Below are positions 5,262 through 5,378 of a DNA stretch of 5,378 nt, one piece after another. The notes below the pieces were generated by a model. That model was not told where the DNA came from and ran no database searches. It saw nothing but the letters and a program-made list of their open reading frames with translations. Made by a program: the position numbers and the translations under genes. The first letter of the stretch is position 1; every line of letters begins with the position of its first letter. This DNA comes from Syntrophales bacterium (GTDB lineage: Bacteria > Desulfobacterota > Syntrophia > Syntrophales > UBA2210): the NCBI GenBank assembly GCA_028715865.1, contig JAQUQY010000110.1, positions 1 to 5,378 on the forward strand. Reading direction: 5' to 3'.

Positions 5262-5378
5262 ATGAATGTTCTTTTGATTTATCCAAGGCATCCCGCAACC
5301 TTCTGGAGCTTCAAATACGCTCTGAAATTTATCGCGAAAAAAGCAGCCTTCCCGCCGCTTCGATTGCTAACGGTGGCG
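5262..5378 (+). CDS. B12-binding-type radical SAM protein, N-terminus only
   Basis: Only 39 codons are visible before the window ends. They read MNVLLIYPRHPATFWSFKYA, then LKFIAKKAAFPPLRLLTVA. The MxVLLIYP opening, TFWSFK and KKAxFPPLxLLTVA match the start of the large family of radical SAM proteins with an N-terminal cobalamin-binding (Rossmann-like) domain, particularly the DUF4070-containing group common in anaerobes. Residue 34 is Arg where Gly is usual (PPLGLLTVA). The radical SAM CxxxCxxC motif would lie beyond the window, so the reaction cannot be assigned; known relatives perform varied methylations and rearrangements. GAGG at 5251-5254 lies 7 nt before the ATG, and the gene starts 19 nt after glyS stops, so it is probably co-transcribed with glyQS. 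That is likely a convenience operon rather than a functional link. Confidence 0.8.
   Translation, partial: MNVLLIYPRHPATFWSFKYALKFIAKKAAFPPLRLLTVA

Overview
The window looks like chromosome of a cobalamin-using anaerobe, most plausibly a Desulfobacterota (former Deltaproteobacteria) lineage. This is inferred from the gene set: separate glyQ and glyS genes, a free-standing methionine synthase (MetH) reactivation domain next to metF, and a B12-binding-type radical SAM protein. No rRNA or other taxonomic marker is present, so the placement is tentative.

Left part, minus strand (1-1332): a gene for a stand-alone MetH reactivation-domain protein is followed, with an ATGA stop/start overlap, by metF (methylenetetrahydrofolate reductase), which runs off the left edge after 183 codons. 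MetF makes 5-methyl-THF, and the reactivation-domain protein presumably services the cobalamin enzyme that uses it, so the pair is a methyl-branch/methionine unit.

Middle (1333-2197): about 865 bp with no convincing large gene, but it is not featureless. It holds a back-to-back pair of sigma70-like promoters (around 2062-2149) whose two TTGACA boxes lie in the arms of an inverted repeat. A 117-nt nested imperfect inverted repeat (1944-2060) starts exactly where the leftward promoter would begin transcription. A leftward intrinsic terminator candidate lies at 1421-1448, and a -10 box for the metF unit just beyond it. A 57-codon ORF with a good Shine-Dalgarno lies on the plus strand at 1592-1765. 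The best reading is a leftward transcription unit with no protein gene on its own strand, possibly a structured small RNA. This is the least explained part of the window.

Right part, plus strand (2198-5378): glyQ and glyS encode the alpha and beta subunits of the tetrameric bacterial glycyl-tRNA synthetase, read from the rightward promoter. They are followed 19 nt later by the first 39 codons of a radical SAM protein of the B12-binding type. The three genes are probably co-transcribed. Both aaRS genes appear intact, with strong ribosome binding sites and full-length products.
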